Shown: piece after piece, positions 52,184 to 58,810 of the stretch
Position numbering within the stretch: the first letter of the stretch is position 1
Layout: each line of letters starts with the position of its first letter
From: Calothrix sp. FI2-JRJ7
GTDB lineage: Bacteria; Cyanobacteriota; Cyanobacteriia; Cyanobacteriales; Nostocaceae
NCBI GenBank assembly: GCA_019359675.1
Contig: JAHHGX010000005.1
Span: forward strand, 1-64,000
Reading direction: 5' to 3'
DNA length: 64,000 nucleotides
The notes under the pieces: model-generated
Database searches by the model: none
What the model saw: the letters and a program-made list of their open reading frames with translations, nothing else
Told to the model about the DNA's origin: nothing
Program-made: the position numbers and the translations under genes

Positions 52184-52245
52184 GGTGCGTGAAAGCCATT
52201 ACAAATCACAAATAAAACCCAAAGTAAACTGCTTTCACGCACCAT
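52181..52245. repeat. TAGGGTGCGTGAAAG inverted repeat
   Basis: TAGGGTGCGTGAAAGC and GCTTTCACGCACCAT arms around 34 nt. Nearly identical to 56787-56850. In the rest of the 52184-52748 gap I see only an AT-rich leader before the first curlin-like gene and a weak minus-strand frame (see rejected list). Confidence 0.85.
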
Positions 52246-52748
52246 CTATTACATCTGTTACATATTGATGGCGCCTCACACGCCAACAGTATGTAATTAG
52301 TACCCTCACGGGTAATTCCATTCTTACAAATACGTGTTATAAATACTACCCCTCTATAGCCATTATCTTGGCGCCAAAAAAAATACCCAATTTTTCCATT
52401 TGCACTTGACACATTAAAGAACTTTGGTTAAAACTGTTTATAGAGGCAAGCGAGCGGGAGTTACTTCTTAGTAAACCTTCTGCAAGAGTAGAAAAAGAAT
52501 AATATTTTCAGAAAACTTTCTTACTCATCCGGAATGACTCGATTTAACTCTGTAGAACAAATTATTCCAAACGATAAAAACTACATTGAAAAACAGTAAT
52601 ATTACTGTAATAGCAATGATGTTAAATCTCTAAGGAATGACTATTTACTTAAAACTTCAAGGGCTTTTTGTCGTTTTTAACACTTAAGTTTCTTAGGTAA
52701 ATAAATTTAATCTTACAAATCAACACACAACTAACAAGGTATATAAAA

Positions 52749-53099
52749 ATGTTGAAGAAATCTTTGGTTTTAGGCGTACTCGCAGCAATGGCAATGGCGC
52801 CAGCAGCATTTGCAAATGACCAAGTACAAGGTAACACCACTGTTACTGACATTAATGTAGGTGTCGTGGGTAATGGTAACAAAACCAGTGTTGACAATAC
52901 AACAAATGTTGGTCAATACCAAACCAAGTATGAGTCTCGTGGCAGCAGATACCATCGAAGCTGTCGTCCTAGCGGCAACCAAGTTCAAGGTAATGTTACC
53001 GACACTGCAATTTCGACAGGAGTTGTTGGAAATCGTAACCGCACTCGTGTGTCGAACGTGACTAACGTTAACCAAGTTCAGTCTGCTGGTTGCTATTAA
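52749..53099 (+). CDS. Secreted curlin-like repeat protein, array member 1
   Basis: 116 residues. Signal peptide 1-22 (MLKKSLVLGVLAAMAMAPAA-FA). The mature part has two copies of a roughly 33-residue repeat, QVQGNTTVTDINVGVVGNGN... and QVQGNVTDTAISTGVVGNRN..., each ending NxTNVxQxQ, with a basic linker (SRGSRYHRSC) between and a C-terminal Cys. Spacing of Gln, Gly and Asn recalls the Q-x-G-x-x-N pattern of curlin (CsgA) repeats, which form beta-solenoid amyloid. No recognised Pfam name comes to mind. First gene of a nine-gene run. Confidence 0.78.
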   Translation: MLKKSLVLGVLAAMAMAPAAFANDQVQGNTTVTDINVGVVGNGNKTSVDNTTNVGQYQTKYESRGSRYHRSCRPSGNQVQGNVTDTAISTGVVGNRNRTRVSNVTNVNQVQSAGCY

Positions 53100-53183
53100 T
53101 AAATAATTCCTGTTAATGACTTTTTATTTTAAGCACGCTTTGTGCTTACGACAATACACACACAACTATTAAGGTATATAACA

Positions 53184-53534
53184 ATGTTGAAGAAATCTTT
53201 GGTTTTAGGCGTACTCGCGGCAATGACATTGGCGCCAGCAGCTTTTGCAGGTAGTCAAACACAAGGTAACAGCACCGTTACCACCATCGAAGCAGGTGTT
53301 GTAGGTAATGGTAACAGAACCAACATCAAGAACGGAACCAATGTGAACCAATCTCAAAGCAAGTATGAGTCTCGTCGCGTTAAACGCCACACTCGTAAGT
53401 GCGCTGGTGGAAGCCAAACTCAAGGTAATGTTACTGACACTGCAATTAATGCAGGAGTTGTTGGAAATCGTAACAACACCCGCGTTCGCAATGTAACTAA
53501 CGTTAATCAAGGTCAATCTGCTGCTTGTTACTAA
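53184..53534 (+). CDS. Secreted curlin-like repeat protein, array member 2
   Basis: 116 residues from the ATG at 53184, matching the starts of the paralogues and preceded by AAGGTATATAAC; an upstream ATG at 53142 is in frame but gives no signal peptide. Mature repeats QTQGNSTVTTIEAGVVGNGN and QTQGNVTDTAINAGVVGNRN, linker ESRRVKRHTRKCAGG, end SAACY. Identical mature sequence to member 3. Probably exported by Sec and assembled extracellularly. Confidence 0.78.
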   Translation: MLKKSLVLGVLAAMTLAPAAFAGSQTQGNSTVTTIEAGVVGNGNRTNIKNGTNVNQSQSKYESRRVKRHTRKCAGGSQTQGNVTDTAINAGVVGNRNNTRVRNVTNVNQGQSAACY

Positions 53535-53617
53535 ATTGACATGTGAGACGTTACGTGTAACGTCTCTACAACAAACATTAAAACAACACACACACAACTA
53601 ACTTAAGGTATATAACA

Positions 53618-53968
53618 ATGTTGAAGAAATCTTTGGTTTTAGGCGTACTCGCAGCAATGACAATGGCGCCAGCAGCTTTTGCAGGTAGTCAAACACAAGG
53701 TAACAGCACCGTTACCACCATCGAAGCAGGTGTTGTAGGTAATGGTAACAGAACCAACATCAAGAACGGAACCAATGTGAACCAATCTCAAAGCAAGTAT
53801 GAGTCTCGTCGCGTTAAACGCCACACTCGTAAGTGCGCTGGTGGAAGCCAAACTCAAGGTAATGTTACTGACACTGCAATTAATGCAGGAGTTGTTGGAA
53901 ATCGTAACAACACCCGCGTTCGCAATGTAACTAACGTTAATCAAGGTCAATCTGCTGCTTGTTACTAA
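53618..53968 (+). CDS. Secreted curlin-like repeat protein, array member 3
   Basis: Same 116-residue design as member 2, differing only in the signal peptide (AAMTMAPAA against AAMTLAPAA). The flanking leader and 3' palindrome are also the same, showing a very recent 434-bp duplication. Each gene has its own ribosome site (AAGGTATATAAC) and 3' palindrome, so dosage can change by unequal crossover. Confidence 0.78.
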   Translation: MLKKSLVLGVLAAMTMAPAAFAGSQTQGNSTVTTIEAGVVGNGNRTNIKNGTNVNQSQSKYESRRVKRHTRKCAGGSQTQGNVTDTAINAGVVGNRNNTRVRNVTNVNQGQSAACY

Positions 53969-54051
53969 ATTGACATGTGAGACGTTACGTGTAACGTCTC
54001 TACAACAAACATTAAAACAACACACACACAACTAACTTAAGGTATATAACA

Positions 54052-54402
54052 ATGTTGAAGAAATCTTTGGTTTTAGGCGTACTCGCAGCAATGACAATGG
54101 TGCCAGCAGCTTTTGCAGGTAGTCAAACACAAGGTAACAGCACCGTTACCACCATCGAAGCAGGTGTTGTAGGTAATGGTAACAGAACCAATATCAATAA
54201 CAGAACTAATGTGAACCAATCTCAAAGCAAGTATGAGTCTCGTCGTGTGAAACGCCATTCTCGTAAGTGCGCTGGTGGAAGCCAAACTCAAGGTAATGTT
54301 ACTGACACTGCAATTAATGCAGGAGTTGTTGGAAATCGCAATAACACCCGCGTTCGTAACGTAACCAACGTTAATCAAGGTCAATCTGCTGCTTGTTACT
54401 AA
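54052..54402 (+). CDS. Secreted curlin-like repeat protein, array member 4
   Basis: 116 residues, nearly the same as members 2 and 3 but with NINNRTNVNQ in the first repeat and RHSRK in the linker, and VPAAFA in the signal. The differences are clustered in one stretch of about 100 bp, as left by partial gene conversion. Confidence 0.78.
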   Translation: MLKKSLVLGVLAAMTMVPAAFAGSQTQGNSTVTTIEAGVVGNGNRTNINNRTNVNQSQSKYESRRVKRHSRKCAGGSQTQGNVTDTAINAGVVGNRNNTRVRNVTNVNQGQSAACY

Positions 54403-54485
54403 ATTGACATGTGAGACGTTACGTGTAACGTCTCTACAACAAACATTAAAACAACACACACACAACTAACTTAAGGTATATAACA

Positions 54486-54836
54486 ATGTTGAAGAAATCT
54501 TTGGTTTTAGGCGTACTCGCAGCGATGACAATGGCACCCGCAGCTTTTGCAAATGACCAAGTACAAGGTAACAGCACCTATACCAACATTAATGCAGGCA
54601 GCGTAGGTCACGGTAACAGCAGTTATATTGATAACACAACTAATGTTGGTCAATACCAAGACAAGTATGAATCTCGTCGTGGCAGACATCACAGAAATAA
54701 GTGTTCTGGTGGAAGCCAAACTCAAGGTAATGTTACTGATACTGCAATTAATGCAGGAGTTGTTGGAAATTACAATCGCACCCGTGTGTTGAATGAAACC
54801 AACGTTAACCAAGGTCAATCTGCTGCTTGCTACTAA
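54486..54836 (+). CDS. Secreted curlin-like repeat protein, array member 5 (chimeric)
   Basis: 116 residues. The first repeat (NDQVQGNSTYTNINAGSVGH, NTTNVGQYQDKYESR) follows member 1, whereas the second (GSQTQGNVTDTAINAGVVGN, TNVNQGQSAACY) follows members 2-4. This is the result expected from recombination between array members. Linker RGRHHRNKCSGG is again basic with one Cys. Confidence 0.78.
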   Translation: MLKKSLVLGVLAAMTMAPAAFANDQVQGNSTYTNINAGSVGHGNSSYIDNTTNVGQYQDKYESRRGRHHRNKCSGGSQTQGNVTDTAINAGVVGNYNRTRVLNETNVNQGQSAACY

Positions 54837-54877
54837 ATTTATCAATATCAATATATATAGGAATAGTTAAAGCAGTC

Positions 54878-55216
54878 ATGTTTAAAAAGTCTTTGATTCT
54901 TGGTATACTTGCAGCTTTTGCAATGGCGCCTGTCGCATTTGCAGGTGAACAAGTCCAGGGTGATACCGGAAACACAAATATTAATGCTAGTAACGTTGGT
55001 AAAAACAACAGAATCCGTATTATCAACAGAACCTACGTTATTAGGTCACAAAGAAGAGCTAAGAAGCTTTTGTGTCAAACCCCTACCAATCAAACTCAAG
55101 GAGGCGCCAACGACACAAACATCTCAGCGGCAAACAACGGAAATCGTAATCGTATCAAAATTACTAATACTAACGTTGTTCAAGGTCAACAATCTGCTGC
55201 CTGTTCTAATAGCTAA
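54878..55216 (+). CDS. Secreted curlin-like repeat protein, array member 6 (divergent)
   Basis: 112 residues from the ATG at 54878 (MFKKSLILGILAAFAMAPVA), the position aligned with the other members; a frame from 54827 is longer but unlikely. Repeats EQVQGDTGNTNINASNVGKN and NQTQGGANDTNISAANNGNR keep the Q-x-Q-G and N-x-N-R-I-x-I pattern with Ile replacing Val. Linker QRRAKKLLCQTPT is basic with Cys, and the end is SAACSNS. Confidence 0.75.
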   Translation: MFKKSLILGILAAFAMAPVAFAGEQVQGDTGNTNINASNVGKNNRIRIINRTYVIRSQRRAKKLLCQTPTNQTQGGANDTNISAANNGNRNRIKITNTNVVQGQQSAACSNS

Positions 55217-55249
55217 TACACAAAAACACAACTAATTAGGTATACAAAA

Positions 55250-55576
55250 ATGAAAAATTCTATCTACGCTCTTGGTTTATTAGCTGCTGTACTTATGATT
55301 CCTAATGCAGCATTCGCTGGTTCCAAACAAGACGCAAATCAAGAACTCAATCAATCTGTATATGTTAATGGTTCTGGCAACTCAGCCAATGTTAACGGTA
55401 CCCAAATTACAACTCAAAACCAACGTAAAAGAGCATATTGCAGCCATCGCTCTGGTTCTCAACGTCAATATTCCGACCAACTTATGAATCAGAATGTTGG
55501 AATTGTAGGGCGCCGTAACACAGTCAACGTTAACGGAACGCAGAAAACAACCCAACAACAAGCCAGAGGTTGCTAA
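55250..55576 (+). CDS. Secreted Gln/Asn-rich repeat protein, array member 7
   Basis: 108 residues. Signal peptide ending AAFA-G. Two repeats in the mature part: ELNQSVYVNGSGNSANVNGT-QITTQNQ and LMNQNVGIVGRRNTVNVNGT-QKTTQQQ, with the linker KRAYCSHRSGSQR. This keeps the two-repeat/basic-Cys-linker plan of members 1-6 with different residues, so it is a distant paralogue. Start ATG after TAGGTATAC. Confidence 0.75.
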   Translation: MKNSIYALGLLAAVLMIPNAAFAGSKQDANQELNQSVYVNGSGNSANVNGTQITTQNQRKRAYCSHRSGSQRQYSDQLMNQNVGIVGRRNTVNVNGTQKTTQQQARGC

Positions 55577-55578
55577 TA

Positions 55579-55660
55579 GAAACCGGGTTTCTACGCATTC
55601 ATTGTCGCAGACAAATCTTTATTTATATTACAAATATCGACAAGAAACCCGGTTTCTTTA
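55579..55660. repeat. GAAACC-type interspersed repeat, copy 3
   Basis: GAAACCGGGTTTCTACGCAT, then TCATTGTCGCAGACAAATC and the closing AGAAACCCGGTTTCTTT. The inner part is shared with 28916-28970. Confidence 0.75.
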
Positions 55661-55688
55661 ATTTATCATCACATATACGGAGAAAATC

Positions 55689-56045
55689 ATGAAACTAAAA
55701 TTAATTGCTCTCGCTACTGCAATGAGTGTAATGCCAACACTGGTTCCTACACTTACACCAAAAGCTAGCGCCACCTGCATTAACGTTGCTGTTGATAACC
55801 AAATTGCAGTTAGCGGCAAACCAGCAAACCAAAGAAGAAATACCAGTCAAAGCATCAGCAAAGATTGTTTTGGTAATACCTCTACTGCAACTGGGACCCA
55901 AGTTTACACAGGAGGAGGTAAAGCCAACCAAACCATCAATAGAACCCAACATCTATCTGGTGGTAAAAACCCAACAGGTGTAAGAATGCCACATATTAAC
56001 ATTAATGTTGGCACTCAAGTAAACGTACCTGTTCGCAAGCGCTAA
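55689..56045 (+). CDS. Secreted Asn/Thr-rich small protein, array member 8
   Basis: 118 residues. Signal peptide of about 29 (LIALATAMSVMPTLVPTLTP-KASA). The mature part has INVAVDNQIAVSGKPANQ, NTSQSISKDCFGNTSTATGT-QVYTGG, ANQTINRTQHLSGG and HININVGTQVNVPVRKR: alternating polar/hydrophobic strands with Gln-Asn ladders and two Cys, but not the 33-residue unit. Likely part of the same exported system by position. RBS GGAGAAAATC. A clear terminator follows. Confidence 0.72.
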   Translation: MKLKLIALATAMSVMPTLVPTLTPKASATCINVAVDNQIAVSGKPANQRRNTSQSISKDCFGNTSTATGTQVYTGGGKANQTINRTQHLSGGKNPTGVRMPHININVGTQVNVPVRKR

Positions 56046-56050
56046 TTTAC

Positions 56051-56086
56051 AAAAACCGGGTTTCTTCTTCGGAAACCCGGTTTCTT
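56051..56086 (+). terminator. Rho-independent terminator/GAAACC hairpin
   Basis: AAACCGGGTTTC-TTCTTCG-GAAACCCGGTTT then CTTGTG; perfect 12-bp stem. Confidence 0.75.
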
Positions 56087-56216
56087 GTGTAACAAATTGT
56101 TGCCCCCTCCTGGGGGCTTTCGACATTGTTGGATAAATTAGTGGTAGAGGTCAGATATATTTGGTCTCTACATTTAGATTTAGACATTATTTACTTTTTA
56201 TCTCTAATGAAAACTT

Positions 56217-56789
56217 ATGCGAAAACTACTTCTTTACGGTCTTCCCCTTGGCTTAATTATTAGCCTGTTCAGCTTGTTCAGCAATAATTCTTATAGCCAG
56301 CAAACTTCGACGGTAAAAACTAATATTAGCTCAAAACAAACTTCCTCTCCCAACCTACTAAAAAGCTCCGCACGTCCAATAGAAGACGACTCAGATGAAG
56401 ACACAGAAGATGTCGATGATGATAACGTCAACTTTACATCTTCCAATACTCAAATATCAGATAATACAAACATTCAAAGCGATAGCTTAAATATAAGTGC
56501 AGCAAATCGTAGACAACCTCACATACTCAAAATCAACTCTGGTGGCGCCAAAATACGAGGAACAATCAAAATTAATGGAAAAATAGTTAGGCGCCTAAAT
56601 GGTAACCAATCGCAGATTAATTTATCACCTTACTTAACTAGAGGACAGAAAAAAGTAGAAATATCAGGTAGTTACACACCAGCAACAGCATCTGTAAATG
56701 TAGAAATGAAGAGTAACGACAACAATATCACCCAGCAAACAAGCGGAGATGGAATCATAAATTACACCTTAAATTTAAACGTAGAGTAG
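56217..56789 (+). CDS. Secreted protein with acidic segment and beta-rich C-terminus, array member 9
   Basis: 190 residues. Signal peptide 1-27 (LPLGLIISLFSLFSNNSYS-Q). An Asp/Glu stretch at about 60-75 (PIEDDSDEDTEDVDDDNVN) follows. The C-terminal 95 residues are beta-rich (HILKINSGGAKIRGTIKING, GQKKVEISGSYTPATASVNV, IINYTLNLNVE). It might bind cations or nucleate the array proteins, but no family is recognised. The stop TAG is the first triplet of a TAGGGTGCGTG repeat. Confidence 0.7.
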   Translation: MRKLLLYGLPLGLIISLFSLFSNNSYSQQTSTVKTNISSKQTSSPNLLKSSARPIEDDSDEDTEDVDDDNVNFTSSNTQISDNTNIQSDSLNISAANRRQPHILKINSGGAKIRGTIKINGKIVRRLNGNQSQINLSPYLTRGQKKVEISGSYTPATASVNVEMKSNDNNITQQTSGDGIINYTLNLNVE

Positions 56790-56850
56790 GGTGCGTGAAA
56801 GCCATTACAAACCACAAATAAAACGCAAAATCAAACATCTTTCACGCACC
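56787..56850. repeat. TAGGGTGCGTGAAAG inverted repeat
   Basis: TAGGGTGCGTGAAAGCCATT and AAAGATG-side arm CTTTCACGCACC. Almost the same as 52181-52245, including the CATTACAAA-CACAAATAAAAC interior. Confidence 0.85.
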
Positions 56851-56961
56851 AATATATAATTTTACACGAGTATATTTCCGGAAAAGGATTATACACATTT
56901 TTATCATAATTACGGTTGTGATAACAATAGTGTGCCCTTTTGCGGCATATGCTCTGTAATT

Positions 56962-57100
56962 ACAGCAGATTGCGAGTAAATGAGGTACACCAATATTTGT
57001 CGTATAAATAGGTAAAATAGAAACTCTACCTAATTTGATTAATTACTAACATTTTAGACATTTTTCAATTACTGTACCTCACCAACCTGCAATCTGCTGT
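56962..57100. mobile_element. MITE-like element with bipartite inverted termini
   Basis: ACAGCAGATTGC...TGAGGTAC at the left and GTACCTCA...GCAATCTGCTGT at the right, 139 bp in all, no coding capacity. I could not see a clear target duplication. Confidence 0.65.
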
Positions 57101-57349
57101 ATGCTTAAAAAACTTTACAACCTAAATCTGATATTTTTACTTACATTATTATTTTTAATTTTTAGTACTATCCCTTACGAAACTGCTAAAGAGGTACTTA
57201 TGTACAAATTTTACAGTCTAGAATTATACAATCTTAAACCTCAATACTTAGAAAATGTGAACCACGGTTCACATTTTGGTTCCAAGGCGCCAATTTTAAA
57301 CATCTCTGTGAACTCTCGTGGTCTCTGTGGTAAAAATTATTCAAATTGA
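57101..57349 (+). CDS. Small hypothetical protein, doubtful
   Basis: 82 codons starting immediately after the MITE-like element. One hydrophobic segment at the N-terminus (LNLIFLLTLLFLIFSTI) could be a signal or membrane helix, but the second half reads through the AATGTGAACC palindrome (57254-57275) and looks non-conserved. No convincing ribosome site. Possibly the decayed start of a secreted-protein gene. Confidence 0.3.
   Translation: MLKKLYNLNLIFLLTLLFLIFSTIPYETAKEVLMYKFYSLELYNLKPQYLENVNHGSHFGSKAPILNISVNSRGLCGKNYSN
57254..57275. repeat. Perfect AATGTGAACC palindrome, second copy
   Basis: The same 22 bp as at 16239-16260. Confidence 0.85.
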
Positions 57350-57438
57350 TAGGAGGGGCGCCTTTTTCAAGCGTTCGAGAGAAAGCGCTCCCGTATGAAA
57401 ATCCAGAAAATATAGTAAATTTTGATGTTTCAGAGCCG

Positions 57439-57792
57439 TTATGAGGTATAAATTTCTTTTTTAAGTCGCAGCGACCAATTTTGGGCTACTGTCGCAACTT
57501 CAGTTCTAGCTTCTGGGTTTGTCCAAATTTCTGACCAATCAAATAGCCAACGGGTAAGGACACGTCCTAAATCAACTAGTTCAAAAGAAGAGTCAATATC
57601 GATATCGACGAGTTGCGATACTATCCATTCGATATAATATCGGCTTTCGCGCATCAAGCTCACAATTTTATCTGGGTCTGTACTGCTTGAGGTGAGCGAT
57701 TGAATTTGGTCGAGGTGCTTCGCTAAGTAATTTAACTGCGTGGGAATGTCCTGAAGTTGAAAGCGTTCTTGCTCGAAAGTGACTGCGTTCAT
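57439..57792 (-). CDS. Hypothetical protein, partner of the DUF5674-like gene
   Basis: 117 residues, helical and acidic, without signal peptide or membrane segment: IPTQLNYLAKHLDQIQSLTS, SRYYIEWIVSQLVDIDIDSS, LGRVLTRWLFDWSEIWTNPE. No recognised family. Its ATG is 2 nt after the stop of the gene at 57795-58121, so the two form an operon. Two small soluble proteins in this order could be a toxin-antitoxin-like pair, but nothing in the sequence proves it. Confidence 0.65.
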   Translation of the reverse strand: MNAVTFEQERFQLQDIPTQLNYLAKHLDQIQSLTSSSTDPDKIVSLMRESRYYIEWIVSQLVDIDIDSSFELVDLGRVLTRWLFDWSEIWTNPEARTEVATVAQNWSLRLKKEIYTS

Positions 57793-57794
57793 AT

Positions 57795-58121
57795 TTATCC
57801 CAGAAACTCTGTAATGATTTGGGTAACCCGTTCTTTTATATTAGCGTCAAGTATCTCCATTGACCTGTTTTGACGGGGACGGAGGTTAACCATTGAATCA
57901 AAGGTCATTCTACCAGTTAAAGGCATATAGGCGGCAGCCCATATATCCCACTGTCTGCTTCCTTCTCTGATTAGCACTTGCTCGCAGTCGTAATGCATTT
58001 CCCCACCACCTGCAAGTATGCGACGCTCAATGTCAACAGCCACTTTAATATAAAATTTCAGTTCTAGAAGCATTTGCTCTAATTGTTCTGGCGTTGCGGG
58101 TGAGTCGAGAATTATAATCAA
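57795..58121 (-). CDS. DUF5674-like protein
   Basis: 108 residues: LDSPATPEQLEQMLLELKFY, IKVAVDIERRILAGGGEMHY, DCEQVLIREGSRQWDIWAAA, then a C-terminal DSMVNLRPRQNRSMEI part. The VDIE-x-x-I-AGGGE-HxDCE pattern matches the small DUF5674 family, of unknown function, found in cyanobacteria. Conserved acidic and His residues could bind a metal. First gene of a two-gene minus-strand operon. Confidence 0.72.
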   Translation of the reverse strand: MIIILDSPATPEQLEQMLLELKFYIKVAVDIERRILAGGGEMHYDCEQVLIREGSRQWDIWAAAYMPLTGRMTFDSMVNLRPRQNRSMEILDANIKERVTQIITEFLG

Positions 58122-58371
58122 CGATTATCTCCTTATATCCTGTTGCGAGCGACATCCAAGGAACGTTTATTACTATACAACTTTGGGTAATCATGAAGGC
58201 AGATTAAAAATAAGTTTTTCACTTCCATCTTCTTTAATCGAGAAGTGCGAGAAATTTTTCTAAATTTTGCTTATTTGTTAAATATGTTACCTGCTTTTTA
58301 TACGTATTCTTATTACAAATCATAGCAAACCATTATATTATGTCTGGTTACGTAACCGTAATAAAATCCTC

Positions 58372-58399
58372 GTAGAGACCGAATTAATTCGGTCTCTAC
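58372..58399. repeat. Perfect 28-bp palindrome
   Basis: GTAGAGACCGAATT and its exact complement. The GTAGAGACC / GGTCTCTAC ends recur at 56142-56170. Terminator-like or interspersed repeat. Confidence 0.75.
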
Positions 58400-58456
58400 A
58401 TTGTCGGGAATTATGGGCAATCAACCGGACATGATATTACTCGGAGTCTCCCCCTA

Positions 58457-58513
58457 ATGGATGAAAAACGCTCGGTCTATCTCCAACTCATCAAAGACTT
58501 TAACATACGATAG
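58457..58513 (+). pseudogene. 5' scrap of a TPR-CHAT-type gene
   Basis: MDEKRSVYLQLIKDFNIR then stop. MDExRxxxYLxLI is the usual beginning of cyanobacterial TPR-CHAT proteins. Nothing further of that gene is visible. Confidence 0.4.
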
Positions 58514-58554
58514 GGGAGCAAGTGGCGCCTCTGCGGTTGCAAATTCCCAAATTT

Positions 58555-58689
58555 TTAACTTTTTCCGGCTAACCAATTACAAAAATTAGGATGATAGAAA
58601 CTGTATCTAGTTTCCTTATCGATTTGCTGTTGTTGTAAAAACTTAAACCAACTGTCTAACACTTCTTCTCCGTCATAATCAGCTTCATC
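58555..58689 (-). pseudogene. Unidentified coding remnant
   Basis: The minus strand reads DEADYDGEEVLDSWFKFLQQ then QIDKETRYSFYHPNFCNWLA and a stop, protein-like but without a start. Family not recognised. With the two items above, this is all that I find in 58122-58810. Confidence 0.35.
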
Positions 58690-58810
58690 TCAGCGATGAT
58701 TGGAAATTTATTTTTTTGATAAAATTGGCGCCTTTGGTTTGATTGCGGAATTAACCGGGGCGGGTTTATAATGGTTGTCTGTGCTTTGTAGGTTATCGGT
58801 TAACCCACCC

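Larger units (their letters stand above)
53150..54836. repeat. 434-bp tandem duplication units
   Basis: Starts at 53184, 53618, 54052 and 54486 are exactly 434 bp apart. Units include the gene, a perfect 22-bp palindrome after each stop (53545, 53979, 54413; arms GAGACGTTAC and GTAACGTCTC) and the CACACACAACTAACTTAAGG leader. Genes 2 and 3 give identical mature proteins, so the duplications are recent. Confidence 0.92.

Noticed and set aside
52206-52412. Minus-strand frame of 68 codons with KIGYFFWRQDNGYRGVVFIT
   Set aside because: Protein-like in part, but it runs through the TAGGGTGCGTG repeat and has no partner or family I can name; could be a remnant, not supported enough to list.
53205-54851. 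Long minus-strand open frames (about 130 codons) opposite each curlin-like gene
   Set aside because: They repeat with the 434-bp unit because the plus-strand genes do; they lack signal peptides or ribosome sites and are shadows of biased codon use.
52749-56045. CRISPR-like reading of the regularly spaced repeats
   Set aside because: Period of 434 bp and clear coding content; no short direct repeats with unique spacers.
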